Origin: JAADJA01 sp963840975
GTDB lineage: Bacteria > Bacteroidota > Bacteroidia > Bacteroidales > JAADJA01
Assembly: GCA_963840975.1 (NCBI GenBank)
Contig: CAWJBC010000013.1
Span: forward strand, 5,779-69,778
Length of the DNA: 64,000 nt
Reading direction: 5' to 3'
A program made the position numbers and the translations under genes. Each line of letters starts with the position of its first letter. The first letter of the stretch is position 1. This document shows positions 36,495-46,021 of the stretch, in pieces. The notes under the pieces are model-generated. The model was not told where the DNA came from, did not search any database, and saw nothing but the letters and a program-made list of their open reading frames with translations.

Positions 36495-37730
36495 TTATTT
36501 TTTATAAGATAAAATTCGCTGCTCGCCTTCAAGTTTTCTTCTTTCAGTCAAATTTTGCGAGACTTCAAGAGTGCCTATATATTCATCCTTTTCATTTCGA
36601 AGTGCGAAGTATTCAATATGAATGAACTGATCTTTCATCTGAATCCAGAATGGAGCGCTGTCGGCATTACCGCTTTTAAAGTCAGCTACTATTTCATCAA
36701 CAATGTGGACACTGGATGGTGGATGACACATCCGCACATCCCTGTTGAGGATGGCTCGGTTTCGCTGAAAGATTCTTTCTTTTCCGTGTGAAAAATATTT
36801 CACCTTGTCGTTTCTGTCAACAAAGGTGATGTCAAGGGGAAGTGTATTCAGAATTGCCATGAGTTCTTCATTTGAAAAGCTACCCGTTGGTAATTGAACC
36901 TGAGCCGAATCGGTTTTCACCATGCTGGTCAGGTCCATGATTTCCGGTTTCCATTCAATTTGAGGATCATAAAGGCAGTACCCAATTTCAGTAGTTTGGC
37001 ATGAAATTTCATACCAATCGCTGTCAGTAAGTTTATCCATTGACATAGGTAAAAGGATTTCTTCCTCTTTCATCGTCATGTCGGCAATTCCATTTGTTGC
37101 CGGCTGAAAGATCATTTCTATCAATGCCTGAACTTCAACAGGTGAAATTGGTTCCTGTATCGTAAGTGTTTCAATTGCACTTTTAAGCATGTCGCGCACC
37201 TCATCATGTTTGCCCCACATTACCTTTGGAGGTCCGGTGATCCCCATTTTTTCGAGGTAGGGAAATAACAAATTTTCCTTCCGCTGATAGTGTTTATCAA
37301 CATCCATCAAGCTGTTAAAAAGTTGGCGGAGATGCAATAATGATTCTTTCACATTTTCATTTGAACCGGCACTTTCCAACTCTTTGTAAACAGCTTCACA
37401 TTGCTCGATCACTTTTTTCAATTCACGGTTTTCCTTAATAAAAACATCAACGGGATGTCCATCCGGTACCTCCTTCGCTGACGTATGGTCAATGTGTCCT
37501 TCGAGAGCCTGGGTATGAAGGTCGCAAAATTTCAGCACTTCTTCATCGCTTAATACGCCTTCCGAAATCAATTCCTGCTCCACCTCCACAACTTCACCGT
37601 AAGGAATTTTCGACATCAAACGGATCAATTGATTTCTGACTTCATCCGGCGCTTCACCCTGGTGCAACTGGAGAATCATGTGTTTCAGCAGTTCCTTCCG
37701 TTTTTCTGAATTATTAATCAGCTCACTCAT
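36495..37730 (-). CDS. DUF438-hemerythrin-PAS protein, copy 1
   Basis: A 411-residue cytoplasmic protein: DUF438 at the N-terminus (about 1-75), a hemerythrin-like region (about 90-240; DKHYQRKENLLFPYLEKMG, WGKHDEVRDM, KEEEILLPM) and a C-terminal PAS domain (about 285-400; PLDITFVDRNDKVKYFSHGK, IHIEYFALRNEKDEYIGTLE). It probably senses O2 or NO through the diiron site or a PAS ligand. A paralogue of the same layout is encoded at 38517-39728. The gene lies 5 bp upstream of the DUF1858/DUF2249 gene. Confidence 0.85.
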   Translation of the reverse strand: MSELINNSEKRKELLKHMILQLHQGEAPDEVRNQLIRLMSKIPYGEVVEVEQELISEGVLSDEEVLKFCDLHTQALEGHIDHTSAKEVPDGHPVDVFIKENRELKKVIEQCEAVYKELESAGSNENVKESLLHLRQLFNSLMDVDKHYQRKENLLFPYLEKMGITGPPKVMWGKHDEVRDMLKSAIETLTIQEPISPVEVQALIEMIFQPATNGIADMTMKEEEILLPMSMDKLTDSDWYEISCQTTEIGYCLYDPQIEWKPEIMDLTSMVKTDSAQVQLPTGSFSNEELMAILNTLPLDITFVDRNDKVKYFSHGKERIFQRNRAILNRDVRMCHPPSSVHIVDEIVADFKSGNADSAPFWIQMKDQFIHIEYFALRNEKDEYIGTLEVSQNLTERRKLEGEQRILSYKK

Positions 37731-37747
37731 ATATTTTATATTAATTT

Positions 37748-38059
37748 TTAATTGAAACTATTTTTATCAACGATATGCATTATTGCCAGGTAGGGATGAC
37801 GTATTATCATCCGTGGACCTGAAAATCGCATCACTTCCCGAATTTTTTCTCTCATTTCAGGTTTATAACAATGAACGGGGCATTTTGCACAAACCGGTTT
37901 TTCTATTCCAAAGCGGCAATTTTCAGTTCTTTGACGGGAATAGATTTCCAATTGCAGGCAACTTGCACACAGACCACTATTTGGACTGTGCATTGCAAGG
38001 CAGTATGTCTTTATCATCACAGACACCGTGCGTTTTTCCCTGTCAATTCTGCTTGTCAT
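37748..38059 (-). CDS. Nitrous-oxide-stimulated-promoter family protein
   Basis: A 103-residue cytoplasmic protein with the family pattern RIDREKRTVSVMIKTYC, then CASCLQLEIYSRQR, CRFGIEKPVCAKCPVHCY and PEMREKIREVMRFSGPRMI. Seven cysteines suggest metal or Fe-S binding. Despite its name the family has no proven function; it turns up with nitrosative-stress genes, as here. It is 17 bp upstream of the DUF438/hemerythrin gene. Confidence 0.85.
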   Translation of the reverse strand: MTSRIDREKRTVSVMIKTYCLAMHSPNSGLCASCLQLEIYSRQRTENCRFGIEKPVCAKCPVHCYKPEMREKIREVMRFSGPRMIIRHPYLAIMHIVDKNSFN

Positions 38060-38120
38060 TTCGTGTTAAATCGAACTCAAAACAAAGTTTTGCTACCTAT
38101 TGCATCTGATTCAAATTACA

Positions 38121-38453
38121 CTATTCGCTTTTAATCATGGTTAGCAGCATCTTGAACTTTTCGTTTGCGTACACTGAATGGGGAACATTGGCAGGCATAA
38201 TGATGGACTCACCTGCTTCCATTACATATTGCTTTTTATTTATTGAAATTTCCGCTTCACCTTCCAGCACTTGTACAAGCGCATCAAAGGGAGCGGAATG
38301 CTCGCTCAGTTGCTGACCAGCATCAAAAGCAAACAAGGATACATTTCCCTTGTCCTTTTGCAAAACCCTTTTACTGACGATTCCTTCCGGTGAATACTCT
38401 ACTTTTTTCGAAAAGTTCATTACCATTGAGTGACTGAATTCTTTTGTTTCCAT
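38121..38453 (-). CDS. Small cupin protein
   Basis: A 110-residue single-domain cupin. The first motif is visible in SLFAFDAGQQLSEHSAPFDALVQVLEGEAE and the second in MEAGESIIMPANVPHSVYANEKF. The substrate is unknown; small cupins of this type accompany NO-response operons in several Bacteroidota and clostridia. It lies 61 bp upstream of the nitrous-oxide-stimulated-promoter gene on the same strand. Confidence 0.85.
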   Translation of the reverse strand: METKEFSHSMVMNFSKKVEYSPEGIVSKRVLQKDKGNVSLFAFDAGQQLSEHSAPFDALVQVLEGEAEISINKKQYVMEAGESIIMPANVPHSVYANEKFKMLLTMIKSE

Positions 38454-38516
38454 ATTTTATAGTTTAATGTTACGCTTTTATGTTAATTCTTACATTATTC
38501 TCATCCAAACCCTGTT

Positions 38517-39728
38517 TCATACATCCAGCAGCCTTTTCTCACCTTCAAGTAGCTTTATTTCTGTGATGTCCTGACTTACTTCAACTGTACCCTTATAATT
38601 GCCTTCCTTATCACGTATTGCAAAATACTGAATCAATATGAATTTTCCTTTCATTTGAATCCAGAAACTTTCCGAATCCTTTGCACCCGTTTTAAATGAT
38701 TCCACAATACTATTAACTATTTCAATGCTTTCAGGTGGGTGGCAGTTTTGCACCTTGCGTCCAATGATAGCTTTCGATCTGATAAAATGACGATTTTTGG
38801 GATTGCTGAAATATCTGACTTCATCGTTTTCATCAACAAATGTTATGTCAACCGGAAGATGATTGAACAAATTAATGATCTGCTCAGTCGTGAGATGTCC
38901 CGTATCAAGATCAATTGCCGAACCTGAAATTACAGCTTTGTTAACCTTTTCAATATTATTGACTTCCAAATGTGGTTCAATGAATGAGAAACCTATCTCA
39001 AGACTCTGTTCCAGCATACTTTGCCAGGTATCGCTGGTAATCACTTTCAGGCATTCAGGAAATAAAATATAATCCTCCCTGAAAATGACCGGTAAAACAG
39101 AAAAGTAAAGTCGTCCAATCTCAAAATTAAATTCATTAATGGAAGGTTCATCCAGCAGAAGGTTATCTATCAACCTGTCAAGGCTTGACCTTGCATCATC
39201 ATGCATTGACCACATTACACTTACACAACGATAATCAGGAAATACTTTTTCGAAATGAGGGAAAAGGATATTTTCTTTTTTGAGATAGTGATTATCGTAT
39301 TCCTTTAATTCACTAAGCTTTGAGCCAATTATATCCTTTCGTTGGATTAATTCAACTCCAGGATTTTTTTGCCCAAAAACGCGTTTCGTTTCTATCTTCA
39401 GTTCCAACATCCGTTTTTCCATCTCCCGGTTTTCTGCCATCAGGTAAAACAGAAAACTATTTTTATCCGGCAGCGCTTTGCCATGCTTTTTGATGGGTTC
39501 ATAAAAAATATTCAGGATTTTATTTACAGCCATTTTCACATTTTGACCATCAGCACCGGTTTTAACCAGTTCATCCACCACAGTGATAACATCCTTTGGC
39601 TTAACTTGTATCAAGGATTCCCTGTATTCAGCATAAAGTTCTGAACCTCTTTCGCCACTTAAAATTCCTTTCGCGTAGGCGATCAGTAAATCCAGATTTT
39701 TATTTCCGTTATTTATTAATTCCGACAT
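38517..39728 (-). CDS. DUF438-hemerythrin-PAS protein, copy 2
   Basis: A 403-residue paralogue of the protein at 36495-37730, with the same opening (MSELINN) and layout: DUF438, hemerythrin-like region (DNHYLKKENILFPHFEKVFP, SMHDDARSS) and PAS (LPVDITFVDENDEVRYFSN, FILIQYFAIRDKEGNYKGTVE). Conserved HPPES/HPPSS motifs in the PAS domains are shared. Sequence divergence is substantial, so the duplication is not recent and the copies may sense different signals. It begins immediately after the stop of the ferredoxin-like gene. Confidence 0.85.
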   Translation of the reverse strand: MSELINNGNKNLDLLIAYAKGILSGERGSELYAEYRESLIQVKPKDVITVVDELVKTGADGQNVKMAVNKILNIFYEPIKKHGKALPDKNSFLFYLMAENREMEKRMLELKIETKRVFGQKNPGVELIQRKDIIGSKLSELKEYDNHYLKKENILFPHFEKVFPDYRCVSVMWSMHDDARSSLDRLIDNLLLDEPSINEFNFEIGRLYFSVLPVIFREDYILFPECLKVITSDTWQSMLEQSLEIGFSFIEPHLEVNNIEKVNKAVISGSAIDLDTGHLTTEQIINLFNHLPVDITFVDENDEVRYFSNPKNRHFIRSKAIIGRKVQNCHPPESIEIVNSIVESFKTGAKDSESFWIQMKGKFILIQYFAIRDKEGNYKGTVEVSQDITEIKLLEGEKRLLDV

Positions 39729-40646
39729 CTAAATCCATTTTTCGGATAGAATATTTCCCTGAACACCAACTACAATTTCTTTTAGCGGCACTTTACTGTC
39801 AGCGCTTTGTAATGCCATTTGAGCCATCTGAACCAACCCACCGCAACAGGGAACTTCCATCCTCAGAATAGTCAGTGTGTTGATATGCGAATCATTGATC
39901 ATTGAAATAAGTTTGTCAACATAGCTTTCAAGATTTGAATCGAGTTTGGGACAGGCGATAGCGAGGCTTTTGCCCTTTAAATATTTTGCATGAAAGTCAC
40001 CCATTGAATAAGCCACGCAATCGGCTGTAAGAACAACATCGGCATTTCTGAAGTAATTGGCTTGCGGATTCAGCAAATGAAGCTGAACAGGCCATTGACG
40101 CAATTCAGACTTTACTTCCACTGCAACAGGAATTCCTGCTTTTTCAACTTCATCAGTATCAAAATTAAATTGCATTGCTTTTGAACCTGGACATCCTCCC
40201 CCATTTCCCGAATGAGGAATGCCTGAATGAGATTTTGAACCAAAGAGTTCATTTACAATTTGCCTGACATCGGTTTTTTCTTCAATAAAATGTGAAAGGT
40301 TCAAACCTAAATTTTTACCCATCAGAAAATCTATTCCCTGTTTTAAAAATTCTGTTTCTCCATGATCCTTCAAATGCTGAAGATGTGCAAGGATGGTATT
40401 CTCCCCTTTGCTTATCATAATTTCCATGACTTTCTTTTCGTCATAAGGTTCAGCTTCCCGCTGAACGATAGAAATTGCTCCTTCGGGACAATGCCCGATA
40501 CAGGCTCCCAGTCCGTCGCAAAAAAGATCACTGATAAGCCTTGCTTTTTCATCAATTATCTGTAAAGCCCCTTCGTGACAGTTGGGGACACACAATCCAC
40601 AACCGTTGCATTTCTCTTCAGCTATTAAAACAATGTCTCTTTTCAT
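39729..40646 (-). CDS. Two-[4Fe-4S] ferredoxin-type protein of the NO-stress operon
   Basis: A 305-residue cytoplasmic protein. The N-terminal 60 residues hold two Fe-S groups: EKCNGCGLCVPNCHEGAL and LFCDGLGACIGHCPEGAI. The remainder has GGGCPGSKAMQF near residue 150 and a C-terminal CCGGL, adding possible ligands. This architecture is often found beside hcp (hybrid-cluster protein) as its electron donor; no hcp is in the window. Its start overlaps the rrf2 stop by 4 bp (ATGA), so the two are translationally coupled. Confidence 0.82.
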   Translation of the reverse strand: MKRDIVLIAEEKCNGCGLCVPNCHEGALQIIDEKARLISDLFCDGLGACIGHCPEGAISIVQREAEPYDEKKVMEIMISKGENTILAHLQHLKDHGETEFLKQGIDFLMGKNLGLNLSHFIEEKTDVRQIVNELFGSKSHSGIPHSGNGGGCPGSKAMQFNFDTDEVEKAGIPVAVEVKSELRQWPVQLHLLNPQANYFRNADVVLTADCVAYSMGDFHAKYLKGKSLAIACPKLDSNLESYVDKLISMINDSHINTLTILRMEVPCCGGLVQMAQMALQSADSKVPLKEIVVGVQGNILSEKWI

Positions 40647-41056
40647 TCTGTTGCCTTTAATGTAAAATCCGCTATGGTTTTATTTTTAAGATATTCTACA
40701 AAATCAATGGTGAACCTTTTCGGCTGATCACCAAAAAGGCAGCTTTCGAAATAGCAATTCTGACAGGTAATGGTGCACTGAAAGGTTTCGATCCGCCCAT
40801 CAATAACCTCAAGAATCTCAAACAAAGTTGCCTGCCGGGTTCTCTCACTCATCACAAATCCACCATTAGGTCCCCGTTCTGAATACAAATAATTGTACCT
40901 GACAAGCAGATTCATAATTTTCGCAAGATGGTTCTTCGAAAATTTAGTCTTTTCCGCCAACCTATTTACATTGAGTCTCTCTTCACTGTTGCCAATAATC
41001 GCCAGCGAATGCAGTGCAATGGTCGCGGCTTCCGAAAGATTAAAGAGAGTGTTCAT
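40643..41056 (-). CDS. Rrf2-family transcription repressor (NsrR-like)
   Basis: A 137-residue regulator with an Rrf2 winged helix (residues 1-80; NRLAEKTKFSKNHLAKIMNLLV as recognition region, GPNGGFVMSER as wing) and a cysteine group near residues 94-107, CTITCQNCYFESC. The Cys spacing (C-x3-C-x2-C-x4-C) differs from NsrR but could bind an Fe-S cluster as NO sensor. It leads the nitrosative-stress operon, and a palindrome overlaps its own promoter, suggesting autorepression released by NO. Confidence 0.88.
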   Translation of the reverse strand: MNTLFNLSEAATIALHSLAIIGNSEERLNVNRLAEKTKFSKNHLAKIMNLLVRYNYLYSERGPNGGFVMSERTRQATLFEILEVIDGRIETFQCTITCQNCYFESCLFGDQPKRFTIDFVEYLKNKTIADFTLKATE

Positions 41057-41076
41057 CTATTATGATATATTTATGT

Positions 41077-41117
41077 ATTTGAATACGCAAATGTAGATAT
41101 AATTTTATTTCAAACAA
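41077..41117 (-). promoter_or_regulatory. Promoter with overlapping palindromic operator for the Rrf2 operon
   Basis: On the minus strand, TTG (41117-41115), a 19-bp spacer and TACATTTG (41095-41088) fit the Bacteroidota promoter TTG-N19-TAnnTTTG. The inverted repeat ATTTGAATACGCAAAT (41077-41092) overlaps the -7 element, which is where a repressor would block the promoter. It lies 20-60 bp upstream of the Rrf2 start. Confidence 0.7.
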
Positions 41118-41157
41118 GAAAAAAGGAACAATTTTATCAACTTTAGCTTACAAAAGA

Positions 41158-41195
41158 AAAAAGGTTGTCACTAAATCAAGTAATGACAACCTTTT
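41158..41195 (-). terminator. Terminator after dpp4
   Basis: AAAAGGTTGTCA and TGACAACCTTTT (ends 41158 and 41195) form a 12-bp stem, followed on the minus strand by T residues. It lies about 22 bp past the stop at 41217 and insulates the Rrf2 operon. Confidence 0.8.
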
Positions 41196-41216
41196 CCAAT
41201 CAAAAATATTTTAAAA

Positions 41217-43498
41217 TTATTTTCCTCCGGGTGGAGTATGATCCATTAAGTAATTTGTTAAAAGAGTATAAAGGTGCATGGTAGCGCCTTCAGCTTCATA
41301 AATTCCATGCGAGCAGTTTGGGTATGGCATCATCTGAAATTGCTTGTTATATTTAATGAGTTCAATAATGAGCATTTCGGCATTTTGGTAATGAACGTTA
41401 TCATCAGCGGTTCCATGTACGAGGAGTAAATTTCCCTGCAAATTTTTGGCAAAAGTAATCGGAGATGACTGTATGAAGTCTTCCATATTTTCCTGAGGCA
41501 GTCCCATATAGCGTTCCGTATAGATGTTATCGTAATACAACTGATTAGAAACAGCAGCCACAGCCATTCCGGTTTTATAAATTTCCGGATATCGGAACAA
41601 AAGGTTCAATGTCATGGAACCTCCCCCGCTCCACCCCCAGACTGCAATACGGTCGGGATCAATGAAATTCCACTTCAATATCTCTTTGGTAGCCATCGCC
41701 TGATCGTGCGAGTTGATTACGCCGATTTTTCTGTAAATCGTCTTTCTCCATTCCCGCCCTTTTAAACAAGGAGTTCCACGATTATCCATCGAAATGATTA
41801 TGTATCCTTTTTGTGCAAGCATTTGATGCCAGAGATCGCCCCACGAATCAACGGCTGTTTGCCCCCAGGGTTCGCCATAGAGATCAAACAAGACAGGGTA
41901 TTTTTTTGCAGGATCAAAATCAGGAGGTTTGATCATAAAGCCATCCATTTCAATACCATCTTCTGTTTTCACCTTGAAAAATTCAGTTTTACCCAATGCG
42001 AGTGTTGCCATTTTTTTACTAAAAGCTTCATTTTTTATCAAATTTTTAATTACATTGTGCTTTGGAAAGCTTATCAGGTCAACGTTCCGCGGAGTAGCAT
42101 GACTAACATTAGTGTAAACGGCATAGACCATTCCAGGTGCAAAATCATAAAGATTAATTCCAGACTTAGATTCAGGTGTCAACCGGGTAAGTTTATCCGA
42201 ACCGTTAAGAGCCACTCTGTATAAATAACGCTGCGTTGAATTTTCAGGTGAAGCATTAAAATATACAATCCCTTTCTTTTCGTCCACACCATAAATCGCT
42301 GCAACATCATAATTGCCTGGAGTCAGTAAAACTTCATCATTATTGTCAATTGACTTTTTGTAAAGATGCCGCCAGCCATCCTTTTCACTAAACCAGATGT
42401 ATTCGGTTTCATTTTTCAGGAAATCCACATCACCCATTCCCCTGCGGGTCTGTGCAAGATCAGGATGATCAATATCCACCCAGGCTTCATCTTTTTCGGT
42501 ATGAATATTTTTCAATTCACCGGTTAAGACATTGCTGACATACAAATTCTCTTCGTTTTGCTTTCGGTTGATTTGTCGGATCAATAATTTATCAGAATTC
42601 CCAATCCATTGCATCCTGGGCAAATAATTTTGACGAGCGATCGCCGGGAACGGATATCCATGAAATGTTTGCCGGTTGCTACCTCGATGTAACCAACCTT
42701 TGCTGATGACGGCGGTTCGCCAACTTTTGGATATTGAACCGGAATGGTATAACTGTATATCGAATCGGTATTGTTAATCATCAGAAAATTTTTAGTTCCG
42801 GTAGCATCCAATTGCCAAAAAGCAATGTAATTACCATCATGGCTCCACCTGAAACCATCACGGCAGGAAAATTCTTCCTCGTAAACCCAATCGAATGTTC
42901 CGTTAATAATATCATCGGTTCCATCAAAAGTGAATTGCCTAATTTTCATATTTTCAAGGTTCTGCATATAAATATTATGCTTGCTGACAAACGCAACATT
43001 TTTACCATCACTGCTGAATTTAGCGAACATAAGGGACGATTCAGGAAGGTCCATCCCCAACTGGAAAAGTTTATCTGCTTTCAGATCATAAACCCAGTAA
43101 TCACCCCGGGTGTTGGCACGCCAGACCCTTTGGGTATTGGTAAAGATCAGCAACTTTGAAAGATCGTCTGACCAGGTATAACCAGAAAACCGGAGTGGTT
43201 TATCGGTACCTACCGGGATAAACTTTTTAGCGTTTACAAGAATACTTTTATCACCTGAAAGCGTGTTATATTTAACGATATTGCGTCCACCTTTAACGGA
43301 GTCGGACTTTTCGAGGACAGTATAAAAATCGCCTGTTCCAAACCATTTAATTGCTCCCGAATATTCCTGCTGAAATTCATCAGAATTAAAAATCCGGTCG
43401 AGGGTTAGCAGGGAAGAATCAACAGTTGTTTGAGAACTTAGTGAAATACTTGCAAAAACCGTAAACAGAACAATCAACAAATAAGTTAGTTTTTTCAT
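41217..43498 (-). pseudogene. Dipeptidyl peptidase IV (S9B), frameshifted
   Basis: Secreted serine exopeptidase releasing Xaa-Pro dipeptides. The first frame (43498 to 42581) has a signal peptide (1-22) and the DPP IV beta-propeller, including DWVYEEEF with the substrate-binding Glu pair. The second frame (from about 42640 to 41217) has the catalytic domain: GWSGGG (nucleophile), HGTADDNVHYQN and NCSHGIY (His). Inserting one C in ATCCGTTCC near 42653 restores MDIPFPAIARQNYLPRMQW, the normal joining sequence. As drawn the enzyme is cut between propeller and hydrolase and would be inactive; a single-base sequencing error is the alternative. Confidence 0.87.
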
Positions 43499-43677
43499 GA
43501 TTTAAAATATTAAGAAAATTAAGAATGCAAATTAAGTAAAAGAATAAACAGGATTGAATTGCAAACAGCAAAACAAGCAATATTTCGATGTGATTATTCA
43601 AAAACAATAGTTCCTGTCAATCCTCCCAACCAAATTAGCATTATTTTTATGCCGCGAAATTTTAATTTCAATCCTTT

Positions 43678-45072
43678 ATGAATCGAATTATTATTGTATT
43701 TATTCTTGCAGGGCTCGCTTCCTGCAATCCTGCCGTTAAAAAGGAGCAGAAACAAACCGATCTTTCGGAGGAAGTAAAAAAAGAAACCCAACGCACCTGG
43801 CAGGCTTACCAAAAATATGCCTGGGGTTATGACGTGTTGCTTCCAATCAGTAAAAGTGCAGAAAACTGGTACGATAAGCCGCTGTATATTTCACCAATAG
43901 ATGCATACAGCACATTAAAAGTAATGCGTCTGGATGATGATGCAAACCGCATCGAAAGGTATGTGGCAGATAGCATTAACTTTGATAAAGATATTTATGT
44001 TAAGGTATTTGAGGTTAATATTCGGGTGCTGGGAGGATTGCTTGCAATGTATCAATATACCGGCAATGAAAGAATCCTCAGCCAGGCAAAGGATTTCGGC
44101 GACCGATTGCTTCCGGCATTTAGCTCAGTGACAGGAATGCCATACTACTGGGTGAACCTGAAAACGGGTGCAGTAAAAGGTGACACGATCAATGTAGCAG
44201 AAGCCGGAACTTACACTTTTGAAATGGGAATTCTAAGCTATTACACCAAAAATCCTGTTTACTACCAGGCAGCTAAAAAGGCAACATTGGCGGTTTATAA
44301 CCGAAGATCAAAGCTGGGATTGGTGGGCGAAGTCATAAATGTTGAAACAGGAGAATGGATTGATAAAACCAGCCATATTTGCGCCTGCATTGATTCGTAT
44401 TACGAATACATGTATAAAACATGGGTAATGTTTGGTGACCCACAGATAAAGTCCATTTGGGATGAAAGCATTAAATCTGTAAACACTTATCTTCCTGAAG
44501 AAAAAGATTCCCTTCTTTGGTATGGTAGAGTGGATATGGATACCGGGGAAAGAACCGGCAATGTAGTCACCCTTTATGATGCATTTTTCCCGGCGATTCT
44601 TGCCTTATCGGGTGATACACCGAGTGCTGAACATTATCAGAAGACCTGGAATTGGTTATGGAATCAAAATGGACTAGAACCCATGGCCTATGATTATTCT
44701 AACAGGGAAATCACTTATCCTGTTTATGATCTGAACCCTGAGATCATAGAGTCGGCGTTTTATCTTTACCACTTTACCGGAAAGGAAGTTTACAGAAATA
44801 TGGCCACGAAATACTGGGATGATATCAAGAAGTATTGCCGTACCGATGTAGCTTTTACCGCCATCGAAAATGTGGAGACAAAAGAAAAACGCGATTACAT
44901 GGCAACCTATTTCCTTGCGGAAACACTGAAATATTTCTATCTCGTTTTTTTGGAGAATCCTGAAGTGAATCCTGACGATTATGTATTCAGCACCGAAGCG
45001 CATAATTTTAAAAAGGCATCGTTTAAACCTGAAGAAATTCAAAAACGGCTTGGGATTGTGAGGAAAGATTAA
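43678..45072 (+). CDS. GH47-like alpha-1,2-mannosidase lipoprotein
   Basis: A 464-residue lipoprotein (lipobox LAGLASC, Cys about 16) of the glycoside hydrolase 47 fold. Diagnostic regions are KYAWGYDVLLPISK, YISPIDAYSTLKVM, DSYYEYMYK, PEIIESAFYLYHFTG and the terminal VFSTEAHNF, where the TEAH stretch is near-invariant. GH47 enzymes trim alpha-1,2-mannose and are mostly eukaryotic, with few bacterial members; here it may act on mannan or glycan outside the cell. It is transcribed divergently from dpp4. No sus-type partners are nearby. Confidence 0.85.
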   Translation: MNRIIIVFILAGLASCNPAVKKEQKQTDLSEEVKKETQRTWQAYQKYAWGYDVLLPISKSAENWYDKPLYISPIDAYSTLKVMRLDDDANRIERYVADSINFDKDIYVKVFEVNIRVLGGLLAMYQYTGNERILSQAKDFGDRLLPAFSSVTGMPYYWVNLKTGAVKGDTINVAEAGTYTFEMGILSYYTKNPVYYQAAKKATLAVYNRRSKLGLVGEVINVETGEWIDKTSHICACIDSYYEYMYKTWVMFGDPQIKSIWDESIKSVNTYLPEEKDSLLWYGRVDMDTGERTGNVVTLYDAFFPAILALSGDTPSAEHYQKTWNWLWNQNGLEPMAYDYSNREITYPVYDLNPEIIESAFYLYHFTGKEVYRNMATKYWDDIKKYCRTDVAFTAIENVETKEKRDYMATYFLAETLKYFYLVFLENPEVNPDDYVFSTEAHNFKKASFKPEEIQKRLGIVRKD

Positions 45073-45250
45073 GTAGCAGCAAAAGCTAGTGAATAAGTGG
45101 TAGCTATGAAATCAGTAGAGCAGTTGGCACAGGTTCAGGATCAATGTTGAGGCTGTATTGAATTTTGTTTTTTATTTATCAGCCATCCCAAATAAACAAA
45201 ACCACTGGTTATTAGTTATACTAAATAGTACAAACTGATACAATACAAAA

Positions 45251-45961
45251 ATGAAAACGATCTTCCACAAAGCAAATACAAGAGGTAGTGCCAACTATGG
45301 CTGGCTTGAAACATACTATAGCTTTAGCTTCGCTGATTATTATGATCCTCAAAGGGTACATTTCGGTAAACTGCGGGTACTGAATGACGACACCATTGCC
45401 CCGGGAATGGGCTTTGGAACCCACCCACACGACAATATGGAGATCATAACAATTGTGAAGGAAGGTGCGCTTGAACATAAGGATAGCATGGGAAACATCG
45501 GAGTGATCCGGGAAAACGAAATCCAGGTGATGTCGGCTGGTTCAGGGATCACCCATTCTGAATACAACCACAGCAAAGAACATCCGGTTAAGTTATTCCA
45601 GATTTGGGTTTATGCCAACAAACGCAATGTGGAACCTCGTTACGACCAGATCATGCTGAACCCCGAAGACAGGAAAAACAAACTACAACAAATAGTTTCA
45701 CCGTTTCCGGGAAAAGAAGGGGTATGGATATATCAGGATGCATCGTTCTATTTGGGCAGTTTTGAAAGGGGATCATCGGTCAGTTTTCCCATTACAAAGC
45801 AAAGTCAAGGGGTTTACATTTTTTTGATTGAGGGCAAGGCAAAAGTGGAAAGCCAAATCCTGGAAAAAAGAGATGCCATCGGTATTTCGGAGACTGATAA
45901 GATAAATATCTTTGCAGAGCAGAATATGGAAATTCTGATCATGGAAGTTCCGATGGGGTAA
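45251..45961 (+). CDS. Pirin-family cupin protein
   Basis: A 236-residue cytoplasmic bicupin. The N-terminal metal site is clear in GMGFGTHPHDNMEIITIV, followed by MSAGSGITHSEYN; the C-terminal cupin has YIFLIEGKAKVES. Pirins bind Fe and some oxidise quercetin, but physiological roles in bacteria vary. It lies 61 bp upstream of an acetyltransferase gene on the same strand, possibly co-transcribed. Confidence 0.92.
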   Translation: MKTIFHKANTRGSANYGWLETYYSFSFADYYDPQRVHFGKLRVLNDDTIAPGMGFGTHPHDNMEIITIVKEGALEHKDSMGNIGVIRENEIQVMSAGSGITHSEYNHSKEHPVKLFQIWVYANKRNVEPRYDQIMLNPEDRKNKLQQIVSPFPGKEGVWIYQDASFYLGSFERGSSVSFPITKQSQGVYIFLIEGKAKVESQILEKRDAIGISETDKINIFAEQNMEILIMEVPMG

Positions 45962-46021
45962 ATGAATCCTTTACGGAATTAGTCCCGTATAAATAAGAAG
46001 TTTAAGAGTGGCGCAATAAGT

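Noticed and set aside
41811..42224. 137-residue plus-strand open frame
   Set aside because: Antisense to the catalytic half of DPP IV; no similarity.
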